Shown: positions 13,720 through 26,900 of the stretch, piece by piece
How positions within the stretch are numbered: position 1 is the stretch's first letter
Layout: every line of letters starts with the position of its first letter
Assembly (NCBI RefSeq): GCF_014805625.2
Contig: NW_023998464.1
Location: forward strand, 8,465,813 to 8,529,812
From: Glossina fuscipes
Lineage: Eukaryota > Arthropoda > Insecta > Diptera > Glossinidae
DNA length: 64,000 bases
Reading direction: 5' to 3'
The notes under the pieces: generated by a model
Database searches by the model: none
What the model was told of the DNA's origin: nothing
The model's input: the letters and a program-made list of their open reading frames with translations, nothing else
Position numbers and translations under genes: made by a program

Positions 13720-14880
13720 AAGATGAAATTTAAGCAGTAAAATATCGGTTTTGTTAAAATCATAAGGTTTGTTGGAGGGAGCTGGATTTGGCACTTTAGA
13801 GGTCAACGGATCATTATGCCTGTAAAGAACACATACTGGATGATACTGTTGCAGAAATCCCAAATCCTGTGCATTCTAGCTAATCCCTAAAGAGGGAAAA
13901 ACCAAATGCACATTCGCAGCGCCTCATGAAGGTGCCAGCCGAGGAAAACGAGTACCAGAAAAGCATAATAACGAATTAAAAATGAAGCTATGAAATTAGG
14001 TACTACTAATATGATGGTACAAAAGTATATAAATAGAATATTTGTGGAGGGGAGAGTAGTAGAAGGAGAATATTTAAGTTGAGCAGTTGAAGGTATTGCC
14101 AAAATAAATTGTGAATAATCCTACATTGAAGGAATATAATTGTAAATAAAAGAACTTTGAAGTGTATTTCTCTTGAACAAAATATCCACGATCCAGCGAT
14201 ACGGACTGTATTCTAGAAAAGCGAATTTTATAACAATATGAATCCTCAGGTAAACTAAAAGTTGGATAGCGATTTACAATTATCTCTGGAAAATCGGCAA
14301 AGCGAAGATCTAGTAGCTTAAGATTACAATTAGGAGTACAGTTGTATTGAAGCAGATATCGATCAGATAATTTATTGAAAAAGACAATGGCTTTTATCCG
14401 ATGTTGAAGGGGGGGGAGCGTACATCCAGAAGTATAACGGTAACACCAAATGACTTGTGGTAAATTGAACTCCCGTAACGCTATAACTATAGCTGTGGAT
14501 TTTTCGAGCACATCACAAGTGATCGCAGTATCTTTCTTATGAATAAAGACATCTGCAATTAGGGGAATATAGGAGCAAGTTACATGTAACTAGTTCCTGG
14601 CAATTTCCGCCCGAATGGCAATAAATTCAACGTCAGAAGGATCAGGAAATTCAAACGAACAGGAAGGGGCTGCAGCAAATATGACAATCGCCAGTGCGAT
14701 CTAAACGATCCTTTCTGTAAATCTGGAAAGAATTGTAAAAACGTTCCGACTAGTGTAAATCGTGCTTTAACCAGGTTTCAGTGAAAGCCAAACAAGAACC
14801 CCCCGCGCTCACTGAATTTAGGAAAGTGCAACGAATTTTTGGGCTTACCCCCTTAACATTTTGTGAATGAAAGTTACTAG
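13720..14880 (-). pseudogene. LINE copy A: endonuclease domain remnant
   Basis: The minus-strand frame at about 14770-14878 reads FHSQNVKGVSPKI, then SAGGSCLAFTETWL. This is the N-terminal apurinic-type endonuclease signature of jockey/CR1 elements (QN..G and the catalytic ETWL). A second EN block, LREFNLPQVIW, lies at about 14455-14490, matching the family's GDFNLP..W motif with the GD replaced. Near 13740 the segment YDFNKTDILLLKFHL matches the linker after EN. Numerous stops make it non-functional. Confidence 0.75.
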
Positions 14881-14919
14881 GCCTGAAGAAACATTTAGTT
14901 TTTCGAGGATGGAAGAACT

Positions 14920-15240
14920 ACCGTGTTAGTATAGATTGCTGGGACGATTCCGAGGAATGAATTCCTGTATTAAGGATCCAAATAACCACAATGGAAAAAT
15001 GCCCATGTTTGCAATCAGACCTAACACCTTAAAAGACGAGGTAACTCTCTATCGAGATGAAGTCAGTTTAAAAATGCTAACACTGTTCAAACTGACGGAT
15101 TGGACTTCTGCAGCAAGATAACTTATTATGTTATCCTCAGAGATGTCAATCATCAATCTTGCCACGAGTATTGCTTTCTGGAGGTTCTGCCGTGAAGCAG
15201 ACATCATCCTAATGGACCGATAGGATTGACAGATAGGCAA
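14920..15240 (-). pseudogene. LINE copy A: ORF1 (gag-like) remnant
   Basis: The minus-strand frame contains DISEDNIISYLAAEV followed by a VSLNSVSIFKLTSS block, and farther on an FIPRN block. This resembles the nucleic-acid-binding C-terminal part of ORF1 in CR1/Q/jockey elements (the usual pattern is a helix, then CxRL-type residues, then a REF/FVPRN end). It lies directly upstream of the endonuclease, as expected for ORF1. It is broken by a stop after about 63 residues. Confidence 0.5.
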
Positions 15241-15605
15241 TATTGGGTTGGGGAAGAATAGAGGCAGTGGTTACACTTTCTGATGCAGCTTGAGCGACTT
15301 ATCTAGCATGGTAACCAGCGAATACATCTGAAGAGATGCGAGGAGAGGCGGATTTACTATTTTTGTTAATACTCTTTGGAGATGTAGAAATTTTTCAAAC
15401 TTTCCGCACAAAGTCACAAGATTTTTACTTAATTTATAAAAACTATTCATTGTCTCCGCGAAAAGCTTATAAAAAGCAATGTCCCGCGTCCTATAGTCAG
15501 TACATTACCAACGTTAGCTTTTCGAAAGATCTAGCATTGCGTCTGCAGCACAAACCGCAATGCCTGCGCACTGCATGACAATAACGCTCGCAAAGCCAAC
15601 AAGTA

Positions 15606-15926
15606 ATGAATCACTCAGAATCAGGGTCTGGTTTAATTGGACATGATGCAAATAAATACTGCATGTCACAAAGCAATAGACAAAACAGATTTTGTGAAGA
15701 AAGAATAAAACAAAAAAGTTTGTCGCATATTCAAAAATGTTCTCTTAAATTAGCACGCAAACTTCACGTTATTAAAAACAAAGAGAAAAAGTGTAAACGC
15801 CAGGCAGATGTTTGGAAGCACAAACACGCAAAAAACAAGAAGACAAGACACTTTTTGGCTAGAGCACCAAGTGCTGATCGCAAAAAGCAAAGGTATCAAC
15901 ACGAGAAGTTCAATATATTTCAATAA
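15606..15926 (+). CDS. Hypothetical Lys/Arg-rich protein, 106 aa
   Basis: This open frame from an ATG encodes about 106 residues, very rich in Lys, Arg, His and Gln, with a basic centre (KNKEKKCKRQADVWKHKHAK) and a C-terminal SADRKKQRYQHEKFNIFQ. An AATAAA overlaps the stop region (TTTCAATAAATGC). It sits just upstream, on the opposite strand, of the LINE copy A 5' end. I recognise no family; it could be a small basic nuclear protein, an exon, or a chance frame in A-rich DNA. Confidence 0.25.
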   Translation: MNHSESGSGLIGHDANKYCMSQSNRQNRFCEERIKQKSLSHIQKCSLKLARKLHVIKNKEKKCKRQADVWKHKHAKNKKTRHFLARAPSADRKKQRYQHEKFNIFQ

Positions 15927-15944
15927 ATGCAAACATTTTGACAA

Positions 15945-16931
15945 TTATTTGAGCTTTAAAATCGTATAAAGAATTACAAAATTTCTACACAGAAACTGAC
16001 AGACACGACCACAGGGCTCGCGCAGATTCGGCAAAAGTGGGACAAGCACTGCCAATTAAGACTATGGGCGCCAGTTTTTAAAAGCGGTAGAAACGCAAAT
16101 GATTATTTCGGTCACTTTAATAAAGTTCAATACTTTATTAATATTGCGTTCCTCAAGTACTTTCAGTTAGTCCACAGCGTTAGACGTGCGAATATTTCAA
16201 TATTGAAGAAGTTTTAACACACATAAAGCCTATCATTTCAGTATATAACATTTAAAACAAAGTACAACACCATCATTAAAAAAAAATTAAAAAGTGATGA
16301 ATACTGCTTAACATTTAAGTGATAGACAGAGTTAATTATCAGTAGGTAATAGAAAAAAAATTCTCTAAGAATTTCCTACGGCCAGAATGAGACCATTGCA
16401 GCATCTTCAATATTTGCAACCCCAAAAAGTGCAGCACTAGCATGTTTTCTTTAGGCTGCCGGCTAACAAATCGCCAAATTGAGTTGTACATTCTTACATG
16501 TGGGGGATGCATCTATACAATGCAGTTTCTTTAGCGCTCCGTCAAAGAATCAAAGTGTAATCCTTGTAATAGGCTTAACATATTCGATATTAGTGTACAT
16601 AAAATTTGAACTTACATCCTGGCTGTATTCCTCTAGATCTGATCGTACGATAAGGTTGACGAGCACCCGGATCAATTTTGCCATACATAGTTCGATCCAT
16701 TTTTATTCAGTTCTATTCTAAACGATTATATTAAACTTTCTCACAACTTCGATCATATTTGTTTCTCATTTCGATGGTATTAATTTTTTTCAAATTTATT
16801 TAATTTTATGTATTTCGCATTCTTATCTAAAATGTCAAAAAGGCACTTTACACAATGTATGAAAAACGTTCGCAAATAAAGTTAAAATCATCGAGATAAT
16901 GCGAAATAGTTTATTTTAATATTTTTTACTT

Positions 16932-16989
<58 letters not shown>

Positions 16990-19060
16990 AATTTAATAAA
17001 ATGGAAAATATAAATAAAACTATTTTCAGTTACTTAACTGAAATAGAAATGACACCATTTTTACTACGATATGCATATATCTGTGTGTACGCTTTTGTCA
17101 TCATCTAAATCAGCCGTTTTTGTATTTAATATTTTAATAAATTTTTTATTCGCTACAGCAGTATATGCGAGTGTAACAACTTTGTTAGTAAGTTTGCTTT
17201 ATGCGCAAATAAGTATCGAAATCACTTAAACCAAAGCAACATTCCGCAACGATTTAGCTGTTTTCGCTTGTAACTTAGTCCGTCGTTTTGTTAACGGACT
17301 TTCAAGTTGACAAAATTACCAGAGGACCTTAAATTTGGGGGTACACACGCCAAACTTATCATAATATTTTCCACAGCCGTCCGCTAACCAAGAACATCTA
17401 CGTAATTTTTCTTGAGTGACGGGTATCAAGAATTCGCCTTAATGCGAATATACATTGTTGATGAGACTTTTTTCACAGTTTCTCTAACGAGATGAGACAT
17501 TTTTCATTCGCTGTACAATTAACCCGCCGAAGGTCGTATTATTAGCTTTCATGAATATGTGCATATGAGCGCATCCTGTTAGAATTTGTGCGCATTTTTA
17601 TAGTTAACTTTTGTACAACATATAGGGTAAGTTTCCAATCTACAACAAATAATTGAAGCACAGGAAACGTGTGTCACGCAGGAAACGCTACAGCGGTCGT
17701 TTTATATTTTTCACTGTTTCCCGACATAGAACGCTAGACTCTGCAAGCGTGATGGACAAGGTTGCCGAAAATTAAAGTTCATTTCAGTCACTTTCAATTA
17801 TGATATTCTGCTACTAGTCTACTAAACTTCGATTGTTATACTTACATTGCTGATCAACACACAAAGCTTAACAAACGTTAGAAGTCGGCAATGCACGATG
17901 GATTAAAGAAACAACAATAATTTTATTTGGACAAGTACGACAGCAGAGATTATAATAGTTTTATATGACGGTTCTCGTTTATCACAGCATTCATATATAC
18001 ATACCACAGATCAAGAAAATGATAACAAAGACTCAAAAACTCACTGAATTAAGCAAAAATTCAACGTTATTTTTAAATGACTTGAGGAAATCTATAAAGC
18101 ATTTTACTCAAAATGTATTTTGTAGGTCGGAATAAATATATTTGTATTTGTATTTTACGATATACAAAATTAAGAGAACCTATAGACTTTAAGATTTTAA
18201 ACCGTTTAAAATATAGTGTTCGATCTTCTTACTCATCTATTTATCGTCTTTATGAAACCAATAATAATTTTCATACTAAACTGGAACTTAGCACGTAAGA
18301 TCTTAGTCGGCCGATACCGATAGAGTTCGAAATTAGGTAACATGTGCACATGAAAATGATTACGAAAGGTAACGTTCAGAAAATGGTGACTAAATTCATT
18401 ACAAAAGCCATTCAGTAGAGATCCATAAAAGACAGCGTTCGTAGCCAAAGTGTTTTTGACAAATTAAAGCCTGCTTTGAAGTCTAAAGGCCCATTAAGCA
18501 AATAATTCAAAATCAATTTATCAAAGTACAACGAGAAACAACGTATTTGTTATAAAAATTGATTCAGAAGAGCTACGAAATCGTTAAAGACTTACATAGC
18601 ATAGAGATGTCATTAACCTTAAAAGTCCGCGCGTAGAGTTAAGTTTGCTCTAAACACCCCAATGTAATGTAACTATTTTTGTAATATACGTACTCTTTTA
18701 CTTATTATTCGTATCATTTAGCGATCGTGAAAAAGAAAGACACACGGACAAATCAAATCTGACTTTGCAGCGAAAGCTGACACATACATATAAATTCTTT
18801 ATACGGTAGAGAATTCATCTACAAAGTTTTAAAAAGAAATAAGAAACATAGGAACATACCCACAGGCATGTAAGTTTTCACATTTATTCGAATTTAAAAT
18901 TGCAAATCATTCAGCGGCAAATACGTCATTTGCAACGTAAAAGTTAAAAAAAAAATAAATGAATGATAATGTAAAGGAGAAGTTCTACACGACTTGAAGC
19001 GAATGGTTTACTCTTGTCGCCAATGTGCATTTAAAGAAGGACACCGTCTAGCTGATCGGT
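15945..19060. other. Intergenic, AT-rich
   Basis: No supported gene. The region holds an (AT)n/T-run microsatellite at 16936-16990 and otherwise unstructured AT-rich sequence. Short frames (for example 16479-16721, 18233-18448) show no domain. Confidence 0.5.
16936..16990. repeat. (AT)n microsatellite then poly(T)
   Basis: About 19 consecutive AT dinucleotides are followed by a run of about 15 T. This is simple-sequence DNA and probably length-variable. Confidence 0.95.
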
Positions 19061-19312
19061 TATGAAGAATATGGGCAATATTTGCGATACTAAATTGGAT
19101 GGCCAGAACGAATCCGAAGACATGAAAAACCTTCTATATGAAATTTGCAATCACTGTTCGAATCATCTGGGTGCTGAAATGCAAATATTAGCGCCTTAAT
19201 GGCGACTAATTACTATATATATTATTTGGTCATGAACCGACTTAGTTCATTTATTTTTACTGAACTGAACAAAATCCAAAAGTTGAATATAAGTTTGTCA
19301 TCAAATTAAAAC

Positions 19313-20095
19313 ACTACGTCAATTATCAATAATGACGGATTATCAAAGACGGAAAAGAAAGCCAAAATCACTCTACCGAACGATAAATCTCCAAAAACCA
19401 CAATCGCTGACACAACTGTAAAGATTGCCGGTGGTGACAAACTAACGCCTAAAGGCAAATCTGCTGCAAAGTTGGCGAAAACGGGAGCTGGTAAAGGAAA
19501 ATCTCCGGGAGGAGAAGGAGCTGGTGATGCTGATGACCTTGATGCCTGGATTAAGTCGCGTCAACTACTTAAACCGGACGATCAACTAGAGCTGACAGAA
19601 GCTGAACTTGGCGAAGAAATAACCAAAGTTCTAACGCCCACCAATACTAATCTGGTTCTCAATTTTGTAGTGTACAGTTTCAAGGAGGGCACTTTTGTTA
19701 AGATTCCACCCGCTGGTAATACGGTCACAATATTTCAATTGGCTGGCGAAGTAGGTGATCACCTAACACACTCACATTCACTACACATCCACTTACATCT
19801 AAAAATTTATAAAGATTCTATAGGGCAAAATCACTTTCATAAACCCCCCCATTTTAGCGAGCTAGTCAGATATCGTTAAGAGCCTTTTGAGTTGCTTAGC
19901 ATGCTACAAAGCTGATCTAAAATCTTGAGAAAAATGATAGGAGAACGATTATGAACTTTAATCCTCTTAATAACGCTTCCAAATTGGATAAAATCACCGA
20001 TTAGTTTATATTTTTGTGCATTAATTACGATCCTACCATAGACTACTACTATTGCGACGAAAGTTTGGAAACAAATCCAAATGAAACAAAGGAAG
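19313..20095 (+). CDS. Axonemal dynein intermediate chain (DNAI1-type), 5' part only
   Basis: One exon is open from about 19313 to 19754 and encodes a Lys/Gly-rich N-terminus, then LDAWIKSRQLLKPDDQLELT, EAELGEEITKVLTPTNTNLV and VVYSFKEGTFVKIPPAGNTV. This is the conserved pre-WD segment of outer-arm dynein intermediate chain 1, which scaffolds axonemal dynein in sperm flagella and cilia. A plausible second exon lies at 20042-20095: acceptor CCATAG, then frame YYYCDESLETNPNETKE, then donor GGTGGG. Exon 1 ends at GTAG|GTGATC, and both junctions are phase 1, giving a continuous frame. No in-frame ATG is present in exon 1, so the true start is upstream; a 45-codon ATG frame at 19062-19199 is a weak candidate. 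There are no stops or indels in the two exons, yet no WD-repeat exon is visible in the remaining 44 kb. It is either a truncated copy or a gene with very large introns. Confidence 0.7.
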
Positions 20096-20099
20096 GTGG

Positions 20100-23000
20100 G
20101 AAGGACGTACTTTTTATAATTTTATTTTTATTTTAATCACTCTCCCTTGACATTTGAAAATGTTATTATTAGCGATTTGATTTCTTTTTTTTGTAATATA
20201 AATTACAAATTAAATTAATGAAAGCAATTTTATCTTTTTAGAATGACATCCTCTGAAATCCTTGATTTTTTTGTAGACATAATATTAATTCGATTTCATA
20301 ATTGCGATTAATAATAAAAAATAAATAATAAAAGATGATAACATATGATTTCTGTTGCATATGTTAACTTACTTATTACCTAATCTTTTTATCCAGAATA
20401 CTTAACACTGAAAGAAAGTTTCTAGTCAATATCTGCTGTAAATCTGAGATTATTATAAAAACAGTGTTAAAGTATTTAACCTTTTACAAGCTTATTTACT
20501 TCTTCAGATGAAGGCATTAGATCGTTTCGTCTTTTACGAAATGCAATAATAAACGCACGAAACGAGATAACTCAAATCGACTCGAAATCTTATGGCAGTG
20601 AATAATGTATTTGTTCAAAAACTTACGGTAATAAATGTAGTATTCATTACACAGAATAAAATCGAATGCTTCTTACTACTATGCGCTAGTTTCGAAAAAT
20701 TTGCTTGAATTTTACGTCTTAATTCAAATGCCAGATTTGGCTAACAAAAGCGTTTATAAAACTCTTTTGACGTTAAAAGACAATTTTCCTTTTTTTTTTT
20801 AAATTTTGCACCTTTGAAATGAAAAACAAATAATTAATTTTGATGCGAGCATTGGAAACTTTACAGCAAACTCATCACTCTTTTCCTACCCAGCAATTAA
20901 TTAAAAAAAAAAAAAAAAAACTAAGTTTACTTTTGGCAAGACTAAGAGGAAAAAAAAACAAAATTGCATGTACGTCTTTTGCCATGATTCTATAATTAAA
21001 TGAAATTGTAATTATTTTTGGTTTAACATTTTTTCCTTTTTTTTTTTTTTTGCTTTTGAAATTGAATAAAAGCCAATTAACCTTGATTGGGGAAAATTTT
21101 AATGGAATATTTATACATCAATTCGTTTATTGAAACGAGAACCACATTGCAGCGCATGGTTTATTTTGAAGATTGTAATTGGGGTCTTTTTCCAGCTATC
21201 CTTTTTGTGTTTACGAATATGATCGAGTCTTACAGATTTAGAAATTAAAGGTCAGAAAATGCGACTGGTCAGCTTATAATAGATGCAAAACTGGAATTTC
21301 TTAAAAAAAGGGCGAAAGTTCTTTTAATATTCGCAAATAAGTTGCGAGTGTCAAATAACGATAAAGCTGACTCATGTGGACTCATTCATACTCTTGGAAC
21401 TAGAAAAACTTCGATTTTAGGTGTCGAGTGAATACTTTATAATAAGCACCTATTCTCAAAGATATGCAAAATTCACTGGGTGGAAGGAATTGAAGCGATA
21501 ATATATCACTAAAAGTAGAGTGATTATAAAAACGAAACTAAAAGGATTTATCACTAAGCGGGTTTTTGCACATGAAAGTACAATTCTTAAAGTGCACAAC
21601 AAAATGTTTTTCATATTTTTTAAGAACAAAATGGAGACTTTCTCGAAACAATACCCGTTTTTTTTGCTTATCCCCTTTTACCATACAGCTACAAATTACA
21701 ATTCTTCGGCTGGTACAACAAGTACGACACAAAACCCCAACAATTTTTATTCTTTCCATTCCAATTTTTTACATACATTTTGAAGAAAAGACGTAGGTAA
21801 TTTCCGATTAGCATTATTGATTAATGAGAGATAGACTTGTTTTGGTCAGAAAGTAAATTTTTCTTGCCAGTTCACGATATTTCCCTATGAGCTTCTCTAG
21901 CTATGGACACGTGACTTAAGTGATTTTTTTTTTTATTTAAATTTACTTCAGTTACACATCGCGCTGCAACGTCACTTAAATTTAACAAATATTTTTTCTT
22001 GGGTTAAATAATACCTTAATGGTTAAGACGATAAAAAGGCGATTGTGGGAGTGGCAAAATTTTATATGTTAAAAAAAATTGATTTTTCGAACATATTGTA
22101 CGGCTGTACACAGGCACTTGAGATTTCATACGCTTTTAGAGAAACGCGCAGCACGATTTTTGAAAGCGAAGAGCAGGATGGCTCGAGGGCTTGTCATACG
22201 AAATTTTTGCAGTACTTTTAAAATAACATTCTACGCTTTCCGATGAGTTATTTTAAGCAATTACTATTAATACAAGAGCCACGTTATTTTCGACGACAAT
22301 TGCACTTGTTCATTCGGCAATTGCACAAAATCAACATTATTAACAGTTCCTGCCTTCTTCGCTATGTAGATTAGATAGTTTTCTTTCTTTAATTTAAATA
22401 TGGACCAGTTACACAATTTGCAGTAAAACCGCTTGACCGAAAGTTGTCTGTCGAGAGTGGACACGGTATTGCCACTTTTTAATATTTTTCAAAAAAGAAT
22501 TTTTCTAGTCTTTAAAAGTATGCTTAAATATGCTCTTCAAATATTGTTACTAGAATTAGGCCTCTCTCCGTAGAAAAAACTACTTTTTAAGGCTGTTAGA
22601 GAGATACCTCGTGAGAATGGCGCCTTTGTTACCATATTCTTATGTTTAAAGAAAAATTCTTTTTCATCTCTCGCATGTTGCTACTCCGTTACTTTTTCTT
22701 TCATCCAAAAAAGAAATCCTCAAATAAACGCTTTTTTTAAATTGTTATAATAATTTTTCCCCTTAAAGGAAAGTGTCAATAATTCACCACAAAATATGTT
22801 TTTCTTCCTCCGTCTCTACTTTATTTTAGTTCTCTATTAAACTAATCGAAGAATGTCTAAGTCAAGTATTACTTTATCCAATTTCTGACATTCCTTGAAG
22901 AATCCGAAATGTATATATTGGTAACTCTTTTATTAAATCTAAACTTGCCAACACATTTATTGACTACTTCTTTTAACATACATAGCATGCCGCTATTGGC

Positions 23001-23630
23001 GACTTCAATGGTACTTTTGCATTGTGTGGAAAATTCTTTTACCCATTAATTAAAAAAGAAATTTTTAGCCTGCCAACGATTTTCAATGGAAAAGCATATC
23101 AGCGGTTACTGAACTTTTTGTGGTCTGCATATGACAAATGTGTGGTTAATACACAATGATTTTCAAAGACTGCGGCCCTTTATTTCCACATATGAGTTAG
23201 CAAATGCATGTAACTTACAATGTCTCAAATAAAGGAACAGAAAGAAACGACGAATATTGAATAATTTAACTGACATAAAATGTTAAAAAAGAAAAAGTTT
23301 ATTAAGACAATGTAACACGTAAACAGGTAAGCTAACGCATAATTTATGTGACGTAAACTACATAAACAAAGCAAAGTATGACAAAAACCACATTGTTGTA
23401 ATAATTATGTAGAATTCTATTAAATACTTTTTGTTGCTTACGTTTAAGGGATGCTCTACATCTGTCTAGACGTTGTTGAGAAGCTACTAAAAACTTCTAG
23501 ATAAATGACAAAGTGTCTATTTCTGCATGAACGGGCAGAGACATGCACAGCTATTCAGAGATTTTCTGCAGATCAGAAACAGAATATTATAGAAATTATA
23601 TATTTGGTTGGGTATCCTATCCTTTTCTTC
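20100..23630. other. Intergenic or intronic, A/T-run rich
   Basis: No gene is supported. Poly(A) and poly(T) runs occur near 20793, 20903, 21038 and 21927. If the dynein exons are active, this is their downstream intron. Overlapping short frames at 21520-21796 look fortuitous. Confidence 0.45.
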
Positions 23631-23632
23631 GC

Positions 23633-23984
23633 TTTGATATATTTTGTATAATTTTTCTTGTGTAGGGAACAGGGATCTTATTTCATTCTTCTCGAAGTCT
23701 ATTTTTCAGACCTTGGACGAAAGGGATTGAGTTCTTGCAGACGCGGCGATCCAATTCATTGCTCATACTTTTGTTGGGATTCTTGCCTTGGGTGATTGTG
23801 GAAGAGGGTGAAGCACATTGAATTAAGCGGTACTTATGGTTAAGGCCGTTACCTAACCATATAACATGTCCACTAGTACAAAAACGTAATAGACACTCCG
23901 TCAAGGTCTGAAAAATTGACTACAAGAAGAGTGGAGTAAGACCCCTGTTTCTTAAAAAAGAAAAATTTTACAAAATATATCAAA
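23633..23984. mobile_element. Foldback/MITE with ~82-bp inverted repeats
   Basis: The left arm (23633-23714, TTTGATATATTTTGTA...TTTTTCAGACCTT) is nearly the reverse complement of the right arm (23902-23984, AAGGTCTGAAAAA...TACAAAATATATCAAAA), with only scattered mismatches. The 187-bp centre is GC-richer than the flanks. The total length of 352 bp, the long arms and the lack of a transposase fit a non-autonomous foldback or MITE. The 73-codon minus-strand frame across it is probably incidental. A transcript would fold into a long hairpin. Confidence 0.8.
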
Positions 23985-23989
23985 ACGTT

Positions 23990-26900
23990 TAAATAACGTT
24001 ATTAAGCAAAAAGGATACCCGACCAAATATTACTTTTTAATAAAATGCTGTTTCTAGCTTTGTATTCTTCCTTATATGAAAATAACCATTAAAAACGTTA
24101 CGTTTTCTGACGTCTTGAAGTTATTTGTTTTAAAATGTATTCTCTAGTAGTACAAAATAGTAAAAGAAGTTTTTATGTTTGGACAATGGACTAGGTTTAA
24201 TAAGCGTTTATATTTTGTCGAGCGAAAAAAACTCAATATTATCGAGACTCACTGTAACTATAGATATTTTGCGAAACGCTTCAAAGTGGAGCTTACGAAA
24301 AATTTTAAGTGTTCTTTGATCTTAAAGTATTTATGAAAATTAAAAAAATTTGTTCGTTAAAAAACGGAGCTTGTTAATTGCGTGTAATAGTAACTGTATT
24401 TTGGACTTTACTCTGACAAACTTTATGACCGTCTTGAACGAGAACATTATCATCTTTGCTTTGGTTTAAAGATTACTGTTTCATCATGAAATATTTCAAG
24501 TTGTAGATTAATTTCACGAAAAATTTGTATGTCACAACAATCACAAAATCAAAAAAAAAAATATATATATATATATATATTCTTGAATGAAAAAAATGTA
24601 TTATTAATGATTTTTTTGTTTTTCCAAAACCGGTTTAAGGTTATTTAAAAATATATGTTGATTTTTGTTGCTTATTCATGACGCACGCACATTTTTATAT
24701 ATGTATATGTATATTTATTTATAAACATACACACCACCGCAATTGATCAGAAATCTAATATATTTGCTTCGGTTTCCGATACCACACAGCAGGCCGACAC
24801 CTCTGTCACAGTGTCAGTTGAAAAATTTACAAAATATTATGCAAATGCACTTCACAAACGGCAACAGAATTTATTTTCATTAATCAGCAACTATTGACAA
24901 ATTATTTCTTGTTGATTTTCCCATTAAAAACACTTTGTAATCTTTGAAAAAATGATATAAGCGAGTGCAAATTTCTTAATAGATTCATGTAGACACGATG
25001 TCGCTATGCATTTAATATACACTGATACAGGCAAGAACGTCGTCACTAGATTGTATTACGTTTTTTTTTGTTTACATTCAGCATAGCTTTCTTTTCACAT
25101 CTTAGCTATATTTTCATTTAATTGCTAACATTTGTGTTTAATCGACAACGATGAGTTCCTTACAAATTTGTTAAGTATTTGTCACCAAAGTTAGGTAAGC
25201 CGGCATAACACATTCAAGCGATTAACTTAAAATGTAAAGCCCAACTGAAGCAACCAATCTAACTGCCGGCTAAGCGATAGAAAAATAGAGATAATAGCAG
25301 GAAAAAATATAAATAAAAAAGAAAAAAAATAGAAACAAACACATCTACAGACAACACAAAAACAACCGCAACGTCTTAGCAAAACGAATGACGTCGTCTG
25401 CATGACAGAGAATATGTTAGAAAAATTGCTAGCAAGCTGACGCCGATACTGCTGCTACTGGCGCATTGGAAACATTGGCAGACTCACCCATTCATCAAAC
25501 GAAATGAATAATAAAGTAGGAAAAAAAACAATAAAAACGTACAAAGGGAAAACAATCGAATTATTTCATTTCTTAATTTTTGACGTTACTCTAAGAGGCC
25601 ACGGAATATAATATAAAGACCGTAAGCACCAAGCATCCGTACGTAGTTTTCCAAAAGGAAAACGCTTAAAGCTAAAAGAAAGAGAATCTCTAAGAGAATT
25701 CCTCTTAAGTGCGTCTTGCATTTAAAATCAATTTCTTGCACACCTTACAATATTACTGGGCTGGGTTAAAGAGAAATTTCCGTACTTTCTTTCCTAACAG
25801 TGTCAATATGGAAAAGAAGAAAAACTCGCATCAGTCGTTTCGCAATTACTTTTCCATTCATCCAATGTAAAAAGATGTATGTGCTAAGCACTAAACTATG
25901 ATGAAAGAAATATCTGGATCAGCTTTAAAGACAAATGCTCGATTTTTAGACCCCCTATTGACGGTTATTCAAAAATGTCATAGTTTTATTCAAAAACTAA
26001 TAATTTTTTTCAAGAGCTATAATACCTCTATACTTCTGTTCTGGTATTTATATACTTTACATATTTTTTTTTTTTTTAAATTTGATACAAATATTCAGAA
26101 AGAGGCCTAGATAGGCGATATTTGTTCAGATAATTGAACTAATCTAAATATGGGGTATCTAGGTATACACGAAAATAAATAAAAATTTTTACTTGTTGCA
26201 ATCTAATTGGAGTTCTCCGATTATTATCAGTACGGTTGTGAATATTTTCTTTTCGTCATGACATATGATGGAATGAACGATAAAAATATATGCTCTGTAG
26301 AAATTACGAACTTTCCTTGCCTTATTAAGCAAACTGATATATTCAACAATAGAGGGTATTTAAGATTTTTCATTAGCTTGAATAGGTCAGAAGTGCACCT
26401 ACTTTTTGAAATCTCCAATAAATATTTTTTGCTATTATGAGCAGAATAACAAGATAAGAATATTATTTATGATATTATGTTGATATATATTCCCACAAGT
26501 AAAAAAAGATTGCTTTCTTTCCAATACCGGAGTCCATTTCAAATCTGCGTATTTGATCAACGTAACCAATTTGATTAGCACCTGTACTGCGTTTATATGA
26601 ACTTCAAACATTCCTGTAAGCTGAATGTGTTCATGGTTTATTAGGCGATGGTGGTGATGCTTTAGAAAAAAAATGAACAGGTAAATTATTATATCTGAAC
26701 AAGGACGACCATTAAAAACTTCACCAACTACAATCGAAAGTTAAGAAGTTTATATTGAAGCTGTGTCCAAAACATACACCTATCTGGTCCAAATTTAAGC
26801 ACGTTTATTTTTTAAATCGCTATATTGGACCTATTCCCGTCATAAAGTATTAAACGTTAGATCTTATTGTTCTGTAAATACTTAAAATTGTTTTAGGATT

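Larger units (their letters stand above)
12235..15300 (-). mobile_element. Decayed CR1/jockey-like LINE, copy A
   Basis: This non-LTR retrotransposon remnant on the minus strand keeps the family order gag-like ORF1, endonuclease, reverse transcriptase. Coding similarity to the plus-strand copy at 57440-58730 is clear: both carry the block starting HLAFAI, the GSHLGP/YADD region, and the SFSRRKSF and KLENV/RLEDV blocks. All domains are broken by stops and indels. The copy stops near a 20-bp near-palindrome (CTCCTCCC..GGGAGGAG) at about 12238, short of the C-terminus kept by the 57-kb copy. Confidence 0.85.

Noticed and set aside
16936..16990. AT dinucleotide run as a possible matrix-attachment or origin element
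   Set aside because: Simple-sequence AT runs are common in fly genomes and nothing specific supports a function.
19010..19200. Short frames before the dynein exon (VYSCRQCAF, and a 45-codon ATG frame)
   Set aside because: The Cys pattern hints at an RPB9-like ribbon but is too short. The 45-codon frame has no demonstrated link to the dynein exon.
23683..23904. 73-codon minus-strand frame with NKSMSNELDRRVCKNSIPF
   Set aside because: It lies inside the 352-bp foldback element and partly within its arm, so it is probably not a gene.
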